Shown: positions 1 to 6,064 of the stretch, one piece after another
How positions within the stretch are numbered: the first letter of the stretch is position 1
Layout: every line of letters starts with the position of its first letter
DNA from: Gemmatimonadales bacterium UBA4718
GTDB taxonomy: Bacteria > Gemmatimonadota > Gemmatimonadetes > Gemmatimonadales > Gemmatimonadaceae
DNA length: 6,597 bases
Direction of reading: 5' to 3'
Assembly: GCA_002404375.1 (NCBI GenBank)
Contig: DHJO01000166.1
Location: 8,801 to 15,397, forward strand
Notes under the pieces: generated by a model
What the model saw: the letters and a program-made list of their open reading frames with translations, nothing else
What the model was told of the DNA's origin: nothing
Database searches by the model: none
Position numbers and translations under genes: made by a program

Positions 1-10
1 GCGCGTCGAC

Positions 11-1354
11 ATGACGCCCGACGCTCGCCTGCTCCTCTTTGCCCTCCTTGCGGTCAGCGCGCTTGTCGTGCTGATCGCGCGTTTCAAGCTGCACCCCTTC
101 ATCGCTCTGGTTTCCGTCTCGCTTGCCATGGGCGTGGTAGCCGGTATGTCCCCGGCCGCCGCGGTGAAAGCGTTTCAGGACGGCGTGGGCAATACGCTCG
201 GTTTCATCGCGGTCGTGGTCGGACTCGGCACGATGCTCGGAAAGATGATGGCGGAGTCCGGAGCTGCTACGCGCATCGCGACCACTCTCATCGACCTCTT
301 CGGCGAACGGCGCGTGCACTGGGCGATCATGTTCGTCGCGTTCATCGTCGGGATTCCTGTTTTCTTCCAGGTGGGTTTCGTTCTCCTCGTTCCGCTCGTG
401 TTCACGATTGCGCGACGCACGGGAATGTCGCTCGTCAAGATCGGCATCCCGCTGGTGGCCGGACTCTCGGTGGTGCATGGGATGCTGCCGCCCCATCCGG
501 CGGCGATGCTCGCCGTGACTGCATACAACGCAGACGTAGGGCGCACGATTCTTTACGGCCTGCTCGTCGGTCTCCCGACCGCTTCGCTGGCGGGGCCTGT
601 CTTCGCGACGTGGATCGCGCCGCGGATAGCGCTTCCGTTGGAGAATCCGCTGGCAAGACAACTGGAAGGTGAATCGGTGGAGGAGATGCCCGGCTTCAGT
701 ATTTCGGTGTTCACTGTGCTGATTCCCGTGATCCTGATGCTCCTCGCCAGCGCGGCTGACATCGCGCTCGATCCGGCGAGCCCGGTGCGCTCAGCGCTGC
801 ATTTCGTCGGAAGCCCGATTGTAGCGCTCCTCCTCGCGCTGCTGTTCTCATTCTGGTCTTTGGGAAGGTCGCGACATTTCACGCGAGAAGAAGTGATGAG
901 GTTCTGCAACGACTGCCTGGGACCGACCGCAACGATCTTGTTGGTCATAGGCGCGGGCGGTGGCTTCAACCAGGTGCTGGTGCAGAGCGGTGTGGGAGGC
1001 GCCATCGCCCACTTGGCGATTGGATCACACGCCTCGCCACTCATCCTCGCCTGGTCCGTGGCGACACTCATACGGGTGGCCACCGGATCGGCAACGGTGG
1101 CGATGACGACCGCCGCCGGAATCGTCGCGCCCATTGCGGCGGCGATTCCCGGCACAAACGCCGAGTTGCTGGTGCTCGCGACGGGAGCCGGTTCGCTGAT
1201 GCTCTCGCACGTGAACGACGCCGGCTTCTGGCTCATCAAGGAATTCTTCAACATGACTGTCCCGCAGACGTTGAAGACGTGGACCGTCGCGGAAACGATC
1301 ATCGGCGTGGCAGGATTGGCGTTCACGATGCTTCTGAGTTTTGCTCTCTCATAG
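11..1354 (+). CDS. GntP-family gluconate/organic-acid:H+ symporter
   Basis: This is an inner-membrane permease of the GntP family, which couples proton entry to uptake of gluconate or related hydroxy acids (some members carry D-serine or other substrates). The 447 residues match the family's usual length of about 440-450, and the protein is hydrophobic throughout, with roughly a dozen membrane segments. It follows E. coli GntP closely as I recall it: GMLPPHP at residues 157-163, the glycine run GAGGGFNQVL at 314-323, ATGSATVA at 357-364 and SHVNDAGFW at 399-407. The ATG at 11 gives the normal N-terminus, a short tail then a membrane segment at about 6-24. Only 10 bases are visible upstream and they hold no clear ribosome binding site, so a slightly earlier start cannot be excluded. 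It heads a tight cluster with two exported hydrolases, suggesting that it imports a product they release. The family call is firm; the substrate is unknown. Confidence 0.95.
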   Translation: MTPDARLLLFALLAVSALVVLIARFKLHPFIALVSVSLAMGVVAGMSPAAAVKAFQDGVGNTLGFIAVVVGLGTMLGKMMAESGAATRIATTLIDLFGERRVHWAIMFVAFIVGIPVFFQVGFVLLVPLVFTIARRTGMSLVKIGIPLVAGLSVVHGMLPPHPAAMLAVTAYNADVGRTILYGLLVGLPTASLAGPVFATWIAPRIALPLENPLARQLEGESVEEMPGFSISVFTVLIPVILMLLASAADIALDPASPVRSALHFVGSPIVALLLALLFSFWSLGRSRHFTREEVMRFCNDCLGPTATILLVIGAGGGFNQVLVQSGVGGAIAHLAIGSHASPLILAWSVATLIRVATGSATVAMTTAAGIVAPIAAAIPGTNAELLVLATGAGSLMLSHVNDAGFWLIKEFFNMTVPQTLKTWTVAETIIGVAGLAFTMLLSFALS

Positions 1355-1357
1355 GGG
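1353..1357 (+). promoter_or_regulatory. Ribosome binding site overlapping the permease stop codon
   Basis: AGGGG begins inside the TAG stop of the permease and lies 6 bases before the ATG at 1364. It fixes the start of the cyclase gene and indicates that the two genes are translated from one message. Confidence 0.6.
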
Positions 1358-1363
1358 ATTTAC

Positions 1364-2134
1364 ATGCGAACGAATAGAACAATGGGTTGGTCGACGATCG
1401 CCGCAGCAGCGGTACTGAGCGTAGTGGCTTGGACGCCGCAGCGGCAGGCGGCGTCTCACGCCGCCACATCGGGGTCGCTGTTGTCGAACGGGTGGATCGA
1501 CGCGACTGCGACACTCGATCCCGGCACAACGCCGGTATACGAGGGCAATGCGCCACTGAAGTTCGAGTTCCTCAAGGACATGCGCAAAGGCGACGCGCTG
1601 ACGCTATCCACCTATTCATTGGGTGCGCACAGCGGGACGCACATCGACGCGCCGATGCACTTCGTGCGCGACGGCGCATCGATCGACCGGGTGTCACTCG
1701 AGCGTCTGATCGGGCCGGCGCGGGTGATCGACATCCCCGACGGCGTACAGGCGATAACCGCCGCGGAGCTAAACCGGCACGGGTGGAGGGGGGCCCCGCG
1801 CGTAATCTTCCGCACCCGGAGCGCGCTTCGCGGCTGGATGCATTCCCCCACGTTTCATCACGACTTCGCCTACATCGCTCCCGATGCCGCGCAGCTCCTG
1901 GCGGACGCGGGCGTGCAGCTGGTGGGGATTGACTACCTCTCTGCCGAGCAGTTCGGCGCACCCGCGCCGATGACGCACCGGATTCTTCTCGGCAAGGGAA
2001 TTCCGATCGTCGAGGGGCTGGCGCTCGAGGGGGTGCGTGCCGGGGACTATGATCTTATTGTGCTGCCGATGAAGGTAGGGGGTCACGAGGGCGCGCCTGC
2101 GCGGGCGGTGTTGCGAGAGCGAGCTAAGTCATGA
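1364..2134 (+). CDS. Exported cyclase-family (kynurenine formamidase-like) metal hydrolase
   Basis: This belongs to the cyclase/KynB superfamily of metal-dependent amide and ester hydrolases (kynurenine formamidase, isatin hydrolase, polyketide cyclase-like proteins). The motif HSGTHIDAPMHF at residues 89-100 supplies the usual ligands His89, His93 and Asp95. MTHRILL...IPIVE supplies His205 and Glu217, with the same 12-residue spacing as the later ligand pair of KynB as I remember it. Unlike cytoplasmic KynB (about 210 residues), it has an N-terminal extension with an Arg-containing n-region and a hydrophobic core at about 8-22, followed by an Ala/Ser-rich stretch. I read this as a Sec signal peptide, which would place the enzyme outside the inner membrane. 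It follows the permease by 9 bases, and its TGA overlaps the acylase ATG. No tryptophan-catabolism gene is nearby, so kynurenine formamidase activity is not supported; an amide, lactone or cyclic imide substrate is equally possible. Confidence 0.88.
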   Translation: MRTNRTMGWSTIAAAAVLSVVAWTPQRQAASHAATSGSLLSNGWIDATATLDPGTTPVYEGNAPLKFEFLKDMRKGDALTLSTYSLGAHSGTHIDAPMHFVRDGASIDRVSLERLIGPARVIDIPDGVQAITAAELNRHGWRGAPRVIFRTRSALRGWMHSPTFHHDFAYIAPDAAQLLADAGVQLVGIDYLSAEQFGAPAPMTHRILLGKGIPIVEGLALEGVRAGDYDLIVLPMKVGGHEGAPARAVLRERAKS

Positions 2135-4224
2135 GAAAACTTCTCGTTTCCCTGGCTTCGCTCGCGTGCCTTTACGCGACGCCCATCGCGTCACAGTCAA
2201 GGACTGTGGCGCGGGGTACGCAGATCCTCTGGGACACCTACGGGGTGCCGCACATCTTCGCCAAGGATCGCAATGGCCTGGCGTACGCGTTCGGTTGGGC
2301 GCAGATGCAGAACCACGGCGACCTGCTCCTGCGCCTCGTCGCTCAGGCACGCGGTCGAGCGTCTGAGTATCTGAGCGCCGATTATCTCGATGAAGATCGC
2401 TGGGTGTGGAAGCTCGACCTGTATGGCGACGCCGAGCGCTCCTTGGCTGCGCAGCCGCCGGAGATGCGCGCCCACATCGAGTCGTTCGTCGCCGGCATCA
2501 ACGCGTTCGCCAAAGCACATCCCGATCTGATCGGCGACTCCGTGCGGGCGGTGCTTCCGGTGCAATCGGCTGACGTGCTCGCCCACGCCAATCGCGTACT
2601 CTACGCACGATTCGTGTCGAGCCCCGGAGCTACAGGCGACGCCGCGCGCGCCTGGCGCGATCGAGGCTCCAACGCATGGGCAGTGGCGCCCAAACGCTCG
2701 GCGAGCGGACACACTTTGCTTCTGCAGAATCCGCATCTTCCATGGTCCGATGTGTTCACCTGGTTCGAGGCGCAGTACGTGGCCCCGGGTGTCAACCTCA
2801 CTGGAGCCGCCCTCGTTCTGTCGCCGGTGCTGGAGATCGCGTTCAACGACAACCTCGGCTGGACTCACACGGTGAACACGCAGGACGGAGAAGATCTGTA
2901 CGAGCTCACCCTCTCGGGAAACGGATATCTCTTCGATGGAGTGGTGCGACCGTTCGAGGTGAGCACTCACGTCATTCGCGTGCGACAGAACGACGGCTCC
3001 TTTCGCGACGACACGGTGCGCGTTCGTCGATCGGTTCAGGGACCGGTTCTGGAGGAAAAACCAGGCAAAGCCGTAGCACTCGCGGTGGTCGGTCTCCACG
3101 GGCCTCCGCTTCACGGAACGTATGCGCAGTGGTGGGAGATGGGCCGGGCGACGAACTTCAACGAGTTCCTCAGAGCGATTCACCCCAACCAGATCTCCGG
3201 CCAGAACATCACTTACGGTGACCGGGACGGGCACATCATGATGTTCTACGGCGGAAACACGCCGGTGCGATCGCGTGGCGACCGCGCGTATTGGGCGGGG
3301 GTCGTGCGCGGCGACAGCTCCTCCACGCTCTGGACCTCGCTGCATTCGTTCGAGGACATGCCGAAAACCGTGGATCCGCCCACGGGCTGGGTGCAGAATG
3401 CCAACGATCCACCCTGGTGGGCGACTTTCCCCGTCGTCGTGCGGCCGCAGAACTTTCCCCCGTATCTGGCATCGCGTGTAATGCCGCTCCGCCCGCAGCA
3501 ATCCGTTCAGCTTCTCGATGCCGATTCCAGCATCACCTGGAAAGAGTTTCTCGGTTACAAGAATTCCACGCACATGTTGCTCGCTGATCGGGTTCTGCAC
3601 GACCTGCTGCCCACGGCGAAGGCCTCTTCGCTTGGGAATGTTCGCGCGGCAGCGAGCGTCCTCGCGACGTGGGATCGACAGGCGGACTCGTCGAGCAAAG
3701 GGGCGGTTCTCTTTACCGAATGGTGGGCAGAGTACGGCCGGCGGCGGCGCGGTCAGCCGCTGTACGCAGTTCCGTGGAACGAACAATCGCCGCGCGCCAC
3801 CCCTGATGGTCTCGCTGACACCGCAACCGCTGTGGCCGCGCTCGGCGCTGCCGCCGACTCGGTCAGCAAACGCTACGGCTCCGCCGATGTCGCCTGGGGT
3901 AAAGTCTATCGCGTAAGACGCGACGGACTCGACTTCGCGGCGAGCGGCGCCAGCGGGGAGTACGGAGTGTTTCGAGTTGTGGGGTATTCGAGCAGAGAAG
4001 TCGATGGCAAGTTCAGGGCGAACTCCGGCGCATCGTGGGTTGCCGCCATCGAGTTTGCCAAGCCTGTACGCGCTGCTTCGCTCGTCGGTTACGGCAATGC
4101 CTCGCGCGCAGGATCGCCGCACCGGACAGACCAGCTCGCACTCTTCGCGCGTGAGGAGCTAAAGCCCGTGTGGCGGACGCGCGCTGAAATCGAAAAACAT
4201 CTCGAGAGACGCGAGCAGTTTTAA
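2131..4224 (+). CDS. Exported penicillin/cephalosporin acylase-family Ntn hydrolase
   Basis: This is an N-terminal-nucleophile amidohydrolase of the penicillin G acylase family, made as a precursor that cuts itself into alpha and beta chains. Residues 1 to about 21 form a Sec signal peptide (Arg-Lys, then a hydrophobic core). The alpha chain and a short spacer run to Gly179, and the beta chain starts at nucleophile Ser180 in GSNAWAVAP. Compared from memory with glutaryl-7-ACA acylase, it aligns almost throughout. Ser1-beta is Ser180, His23-beta is His202 (QNPHLPW), Val70-beta is Val248 (HTVN) and Asn244-beta is Asn425 (QNANDPPW). ILWDTYGVPHI at 32-42 is the conserved alpha-chain start. The 697 residues match the family, and the beta chain is about 518. 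Pocket residues differ: Arg57-beta is Glu235, Tyr33-beta is Trp211 and Phe177-beta is Gln358. It overlaps the cyclase stop as ATGA, so it is translationally coupled. Candidate substrates are N-acyl amides, including N-acyl-homoserine lactones or beta-lactam side chains; none is proven. Confidence 0.95.
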   Translation: MRKLLVSLASLACLYATPIASQSRTVARGTQILWDTYGVPHIFAKDRNGLAYAFGWAQMQNHGDLLLRLVAQARGRASEYLSADYLDEDRWVWKLDLYGDAERSLAAQPPEMRAHIESFVAGINAFAKAHPDLIGDSVRAVLPVQSADVLAHANRVLYARFVSSPGATGDAARAWRDRGSNAWAVAPKRSASGHTLLLQNPHLPWSDVFTWFEAQYVAPGVNLTGAALVLSPVLEIAFNDNLGWTHTVNTQDGEDLYELTLSGNGYLFDGVVRPFEVSTHVIRVRQNDGSFRDDTVRVRRSVQGPVLEEKPGKAVALAVVGLHGPPLHGTYAQWWEMGRATNFNEFLRAIHPNQISGQNITYGDRDGHIMMFYGGNTPVRSRGDRAYWAGVVRGDSSSTLWTSLHSFEDMPKTVDPPTGWVQNANDPPWWATFPVVVRPQNFPPYLASRVMPLRPQQSVQLLDADSSITWKEFLGYKNSTHMLLADRVLHDLLPTAKASSLGNVRAAASVLATWDRQADSSSKGAVLFTEWWAEYGRRRRGQPLYAVPWNEQSPRATPDGLADTATAVAALGAAADSVSKRYGSADVAWGKVYRVRRDGLDFAASGASGEYGVFRVVGYSSREVDGKFRANSGASWVAAIEFAKPVRAASLVGYGNASRAGSPHRTDQLALFAREELKPVWRTRAEIEKHLERREQF

Positions 4225-4284
4225 ACGGGAGTCTGTGCGCGCGCCTATCTTTCTGGCGGGAGGAGTTCGCACGGAAAACGTCCA

Positions 4285-5178
4285 GTGCCGCTCATGATGA
4301 TCTTTCGCAGAGCACCGTGGTTGGTAGTGCTTGCCCTTGTTGCGGGAGTGGCGTGTGGCCATCTCACCGATCCGCCGCTGCAAAGCGACGCGGAACCATT
4401 CGTCCCTCCCCCCGCTTACGCGCGTTGGTGGGCAATGGTGGAAGCGTGCTCCGGAATCAGCCGTCCCCTGGCCAACGTTCAGTGGTTCGCCGCCCGCGGA
4501 GTGTTGCTAAACCCTGACGGTGGCGGCGAACAGGTTGGCGGGTACTATTCTCTCGCGAGTAACCGCATCGTCCTCGCCGGCAACGACACGATTGATGGAA
4601 GCGTTGTTCGACATGAGATGCTGCACGCACTCATCCGGGTTCGAGGGCACCCGCGCGCAGAGTTTCTCGAGAGATGCGGCGGCATCGTCGCCTGCGGGCC
4701 GGATTGTGTGCAGGAAGCCGGTCCAGCCCCCGCGCCCGATGCTGGAACACCAACGGTCATGCCGGTTGAGCTCGAAGTGACTGGCATCGTTTCCCCTACG
4801 ACGCCCAATTCCTCGACGGATGGCGGGCTTTTCACCTTCACGATCACGGTTCGGAATCCGTTTACGCATCCGGTAATCGCGTTGCTTCGGAGCTTTGCCG
4901 GAACCACACCACGTAGTTATCCGTACGATGTCCAAGGAGTGAGCGGTGGGTCGGGGGGAGCTCATTTGGCCTTTGACTCCGGTGTCACTTATTTCTTGGC
5001 GGGAGAGACAAAACGTGACGTCGTCGATCTCGCTGTCGCGCCGAATGGATTCCCGGCATTTCGCGCGCTTCCCGGCCAAGGCGGCGAGGGATTCGCGCTA
5101 TCGCCAGGGACCTACACCTTTCGCGGAGGATACGGGGACCACCTGGCGGAAATTATCGGAGTGGTGGTGAGCCAGTGA
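4285..5178 (+). CDS. Putative HExxH metalloprotease-like lipoprotein with C-terminal beta domain
   Basis: I recognise no named family. The N-terminus has two Arg and a hydrophobic core ending in LVAGVACG. Cys24 (counting from the GTG) is a likely lipidation site, although the lipobox is not canonical because Gly sits at -3. Residues 110-114, HEMLH, form a gluzincin-type HExxH zinc motif. His122 or Glu126 could be a third ligand. Cys131, Cys137 and Cys141 follow (plus Cys55) and may form disulfides. An Ala/Pro linker at about 146-153 leads to a C-terminal domain (160-297) with alternating beta-strand pattern, which resembles BsuPI-like or Ig-like domains. The GTG at 4285 has a weak GGAA 8 bases upstream; ATG 4294 or 4297 is possible. 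The strong GGGAGGAG at 4258-4265 lies too far away. The 60-base gap after the acylase shows no terminator. The stop overlaps the next start as GTGA. Protease activity is inferred from the motif only. Confidence 0.75.
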   Translation: MPLMMIFRRAPWLVVLALVAGVACGHLTDPPLQSDAEPFVPPPAYARWWAMVEACSGISRPLANVQWFAARGVLLNPDGGGEQVGGYYSLASNRIVLAGNDTIDGSVVRHEMLHALIRVRGHPRAEFLERCGGIVACGPDCVQEAGPAPAPDAGTPTVMPVELEVTGIVSPTTPNSSTDGGLFTFTITVRNPFTHPVIALLRSFAGTTPRSYPYDVQGVSGGSGGAHLAFDSGVTYFLAGETKRDVVDLAVAPNGFPAFRALPGQGGEGFALSPGTYTFRGGYGDHLAEIIGVVVSQ

Positions 5179-5811
5179 TAACTGTCGCCATAATCGAAGA
5201 CAATCGCCTCGTTCGCGAAGGCATGACGGACATGCTCAACGAGCTGCCCGACGTGAAGGTTGTGCTCGCCGCGACCAGCCTCGAGTCGTCGATGCTGAAG
5301 GCGGCCAAACCGCGCGTTGTCCTCCTCGATGTCGGCCTCCACGACAAGAACTCCCTGCGCCTTGCGGAGTCGGTAAACAAGGAGATGGCTGATTGCCGGG
5401 TAATCGTCATGGATCTCCTGCCGATGCACGAGGAAATCGCTGAGTTCGTGAATGCCGGCGTCGCCGGCTTCATTCTCAAGGACGCCACGTTCGAGGATTT
5501 CGTAGGAACCATCCGTTCGGTGGCGGATGGCGCGCGTGTGTTGCCGGCGCCAATGACGGGGACACTTTTCTCCCAGATCGCCAAGGTCGCCGTCAACCGA
5601 GGGCGCGAGGCTGCGCTCGAATCGGTGCGAATGACGCAGCGCGAGCGCGAGGTCATCGCCCTCATCGCCGTTGGATTGAGCAACAAGGAAATCGCACCGC
5701 CTCAACATCGCCAGCGATACTGTTAAGAGCCACGTGCGCAACGTGATGGAGAAGCTGGCTCTTCACAGCCGCCTTCAGATTGCCGCCTACGCGCACAGCC
5801 ACGACGACTAG
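5175..5811 (+). pseudogene. NarL/FixJ-type response regulator, frameshifted in its LuxR HTH
   Basis: This is a two-component transcription regulator. The receiver domain (about 1-120) has acidic pair Glu8-Asp9, phospho-acceptor Asp52 (LLDVG) and Lys102 (FILKDA). The Thr/Ser switch position is occupied by Asp80. The LuxR-type helix-turn-helix begins at MTQREREVIALIAVGLSNKEIA (residues 153-174), then the frame breaks near 5694-5698. The unshifted frame adds only nine odd residues before TAA at 5724-5726. From 5698 the expected remainder, RLNIASDTVKSHVRNVMEKL and then 17 more residues, runs in another frame to TAG at 5809-5811. Restoring two bases (CA or AC, giving IAHRLNIA) gives a normal domain of about 212 residues in total, so a dinucleotide loss is the simplest account, either real or a sequencing error. 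As read, the product lacks the recognition helix and should not bind DNA. The GTG start gives a standard receiver N-terminus and overlaps the lipoprotein stop by 4 bases. No kinase partner is present. Confidence 0.88.
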
Positions 5812-5846
5812 CGTCCCGACCGTTCTGGCGTGTCAACGTCATTCCA

Positions 5847-5865
5847 ACAGTTAGTACTGTAGTTA
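5847..5865. promoter_or_regulatory. Possible operator: ACAGT-TAGT-ACTGT inverted repeat
   Basis: ACAGT (5847-5851) and ACTGT (5856-5860) are perfect inverted arms around a 4-base centre. AGTTA also recurs at 5849-5853 and 5861-5865, a 12-base step. The stretch is less GC-rich than its surroundings and lies 35 bases after the regulator's stop, upstream of the oxidoreductase. Small dyads of this shape suit dimeric LuxR-type regulators, but assignment to any protein is a guess. Confidence 0.25.
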
Positions 5866-5974
5866 CCCCGCGTCCTGTCGAGACGCGTCCTCCCTCGCAA
5901 TGTCGCCCGAAAGGAGTACCCCCTCTCGACAACCAGGGTTCGACGGACTTCCTCCGCAAGAAATAGCAAGGCGA

Positions 5975-6003
5975 GCTGCAACTCGTCCAACGCACGTTGC
6001 AGC
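5975..6003. terminator. Hairpin in the intergenic region, possible terminator
   Basis: GCTGCAAC (5975-5982) and GTTGCAGC (5996-6003) form a perfect 8-bp stem with a 13-base loop. No T-run follows directly; the nearest is TTTTT at 6023-6027, 20 bases on. It therefore departs from a classic intrinsic terminator, and it could equally be a leader structure of the oxidoreductase message. Confidence 0.3.
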
Positions 6004-6010
6004 CGAAATC

Positions 6011-6027
6011 CACCCGGGTGTATTTTT
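6011..6027. promoter_or_regulatory. 10-bp perfect palindrome followed by T-run
   Basis: CACCCGGGTG at 6011-6020 is a perfect palindrome, followed by TATTTTT. It lies about 45 bases before the oxidoreductase GTG. The spacing suits a repressor operator, or the tail of a terminator together with the preceding hairpin. As a hairpin on its own it would have only about three stem pairs, so I favour a protein-binding site, weakly. Confidence 0.25.
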
Positions 6028-6053
6028 CCCGCTCGCCGAGCTTCTATCGCTGC

Positions 6054-6057
6054 AGGA
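6054..6057 (+). promoter_or_regulatory. Ribosome binding site for the oxidoreductase
   Basis: AGGA lies 7 bases before GTG 6065. This decides the start, since no ATG stands in a suitable place and the protein's dinucleotide-binding strand begins three codons later. Confidence 0.55.
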
Positions 6058-6064
6058 AAACATC

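Noticed and set aside
553..1326. A 257-codon minus-strand open frame inside the permease
   Set aside because: It is a shadow of the GntP coding sequence, with no motifs or ribosome binding site of its own.
2197..4122. A 641-codon open frame on the minus strand across the acylase
   Set aside because: It mirrors the strongly supported acylase in a GC-rich stretch. Its translation is rich in Arg and His with no recognisable domain, which is typical of an antisense shadow.
4246..4251. TATCTT as a possible -10 element before the lipoprotein gene
   Set aside because: Only four of six bases match, and no -35 element sits about 17 bases upstream. This is too weak to call a promoter.
4258..4265. Strong Shine-Dalgarno-like GGGAGGAG after the acylase
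   Set aside because: It lies 19 or more bases before the GTG at 4285, and no ATG, GTG or TTG in that frame stands at a useful distance, so I do not assign it as the lipoprotein's ribosome binding site.
5694..5700. Programmed ribosomal frameshift joining the two parts of the response regulator
   Set aside because: GCACCGC is not a known slippery sequence, a -2 shift would be needed to keep the domain length, and no downstream stimulatory structure is evident. A mutation or sequencing error is simpler.
5855..5860. TACTGT as a -10 promoter element for the oxidoreductase
   Set aside because: The hexamer 17 bases upstream (GTCAAC) hardly resembles a -35 element, and the site is more than 200 bases from the gene start.
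5876..5931. Inverted repeat TGTCGAGA / TCTCGACA with a 40-base gap
   Set aside because: An 8-bp match at that distance within 250 bases is about as likely as not by chance, and nothing around it supports a structure.
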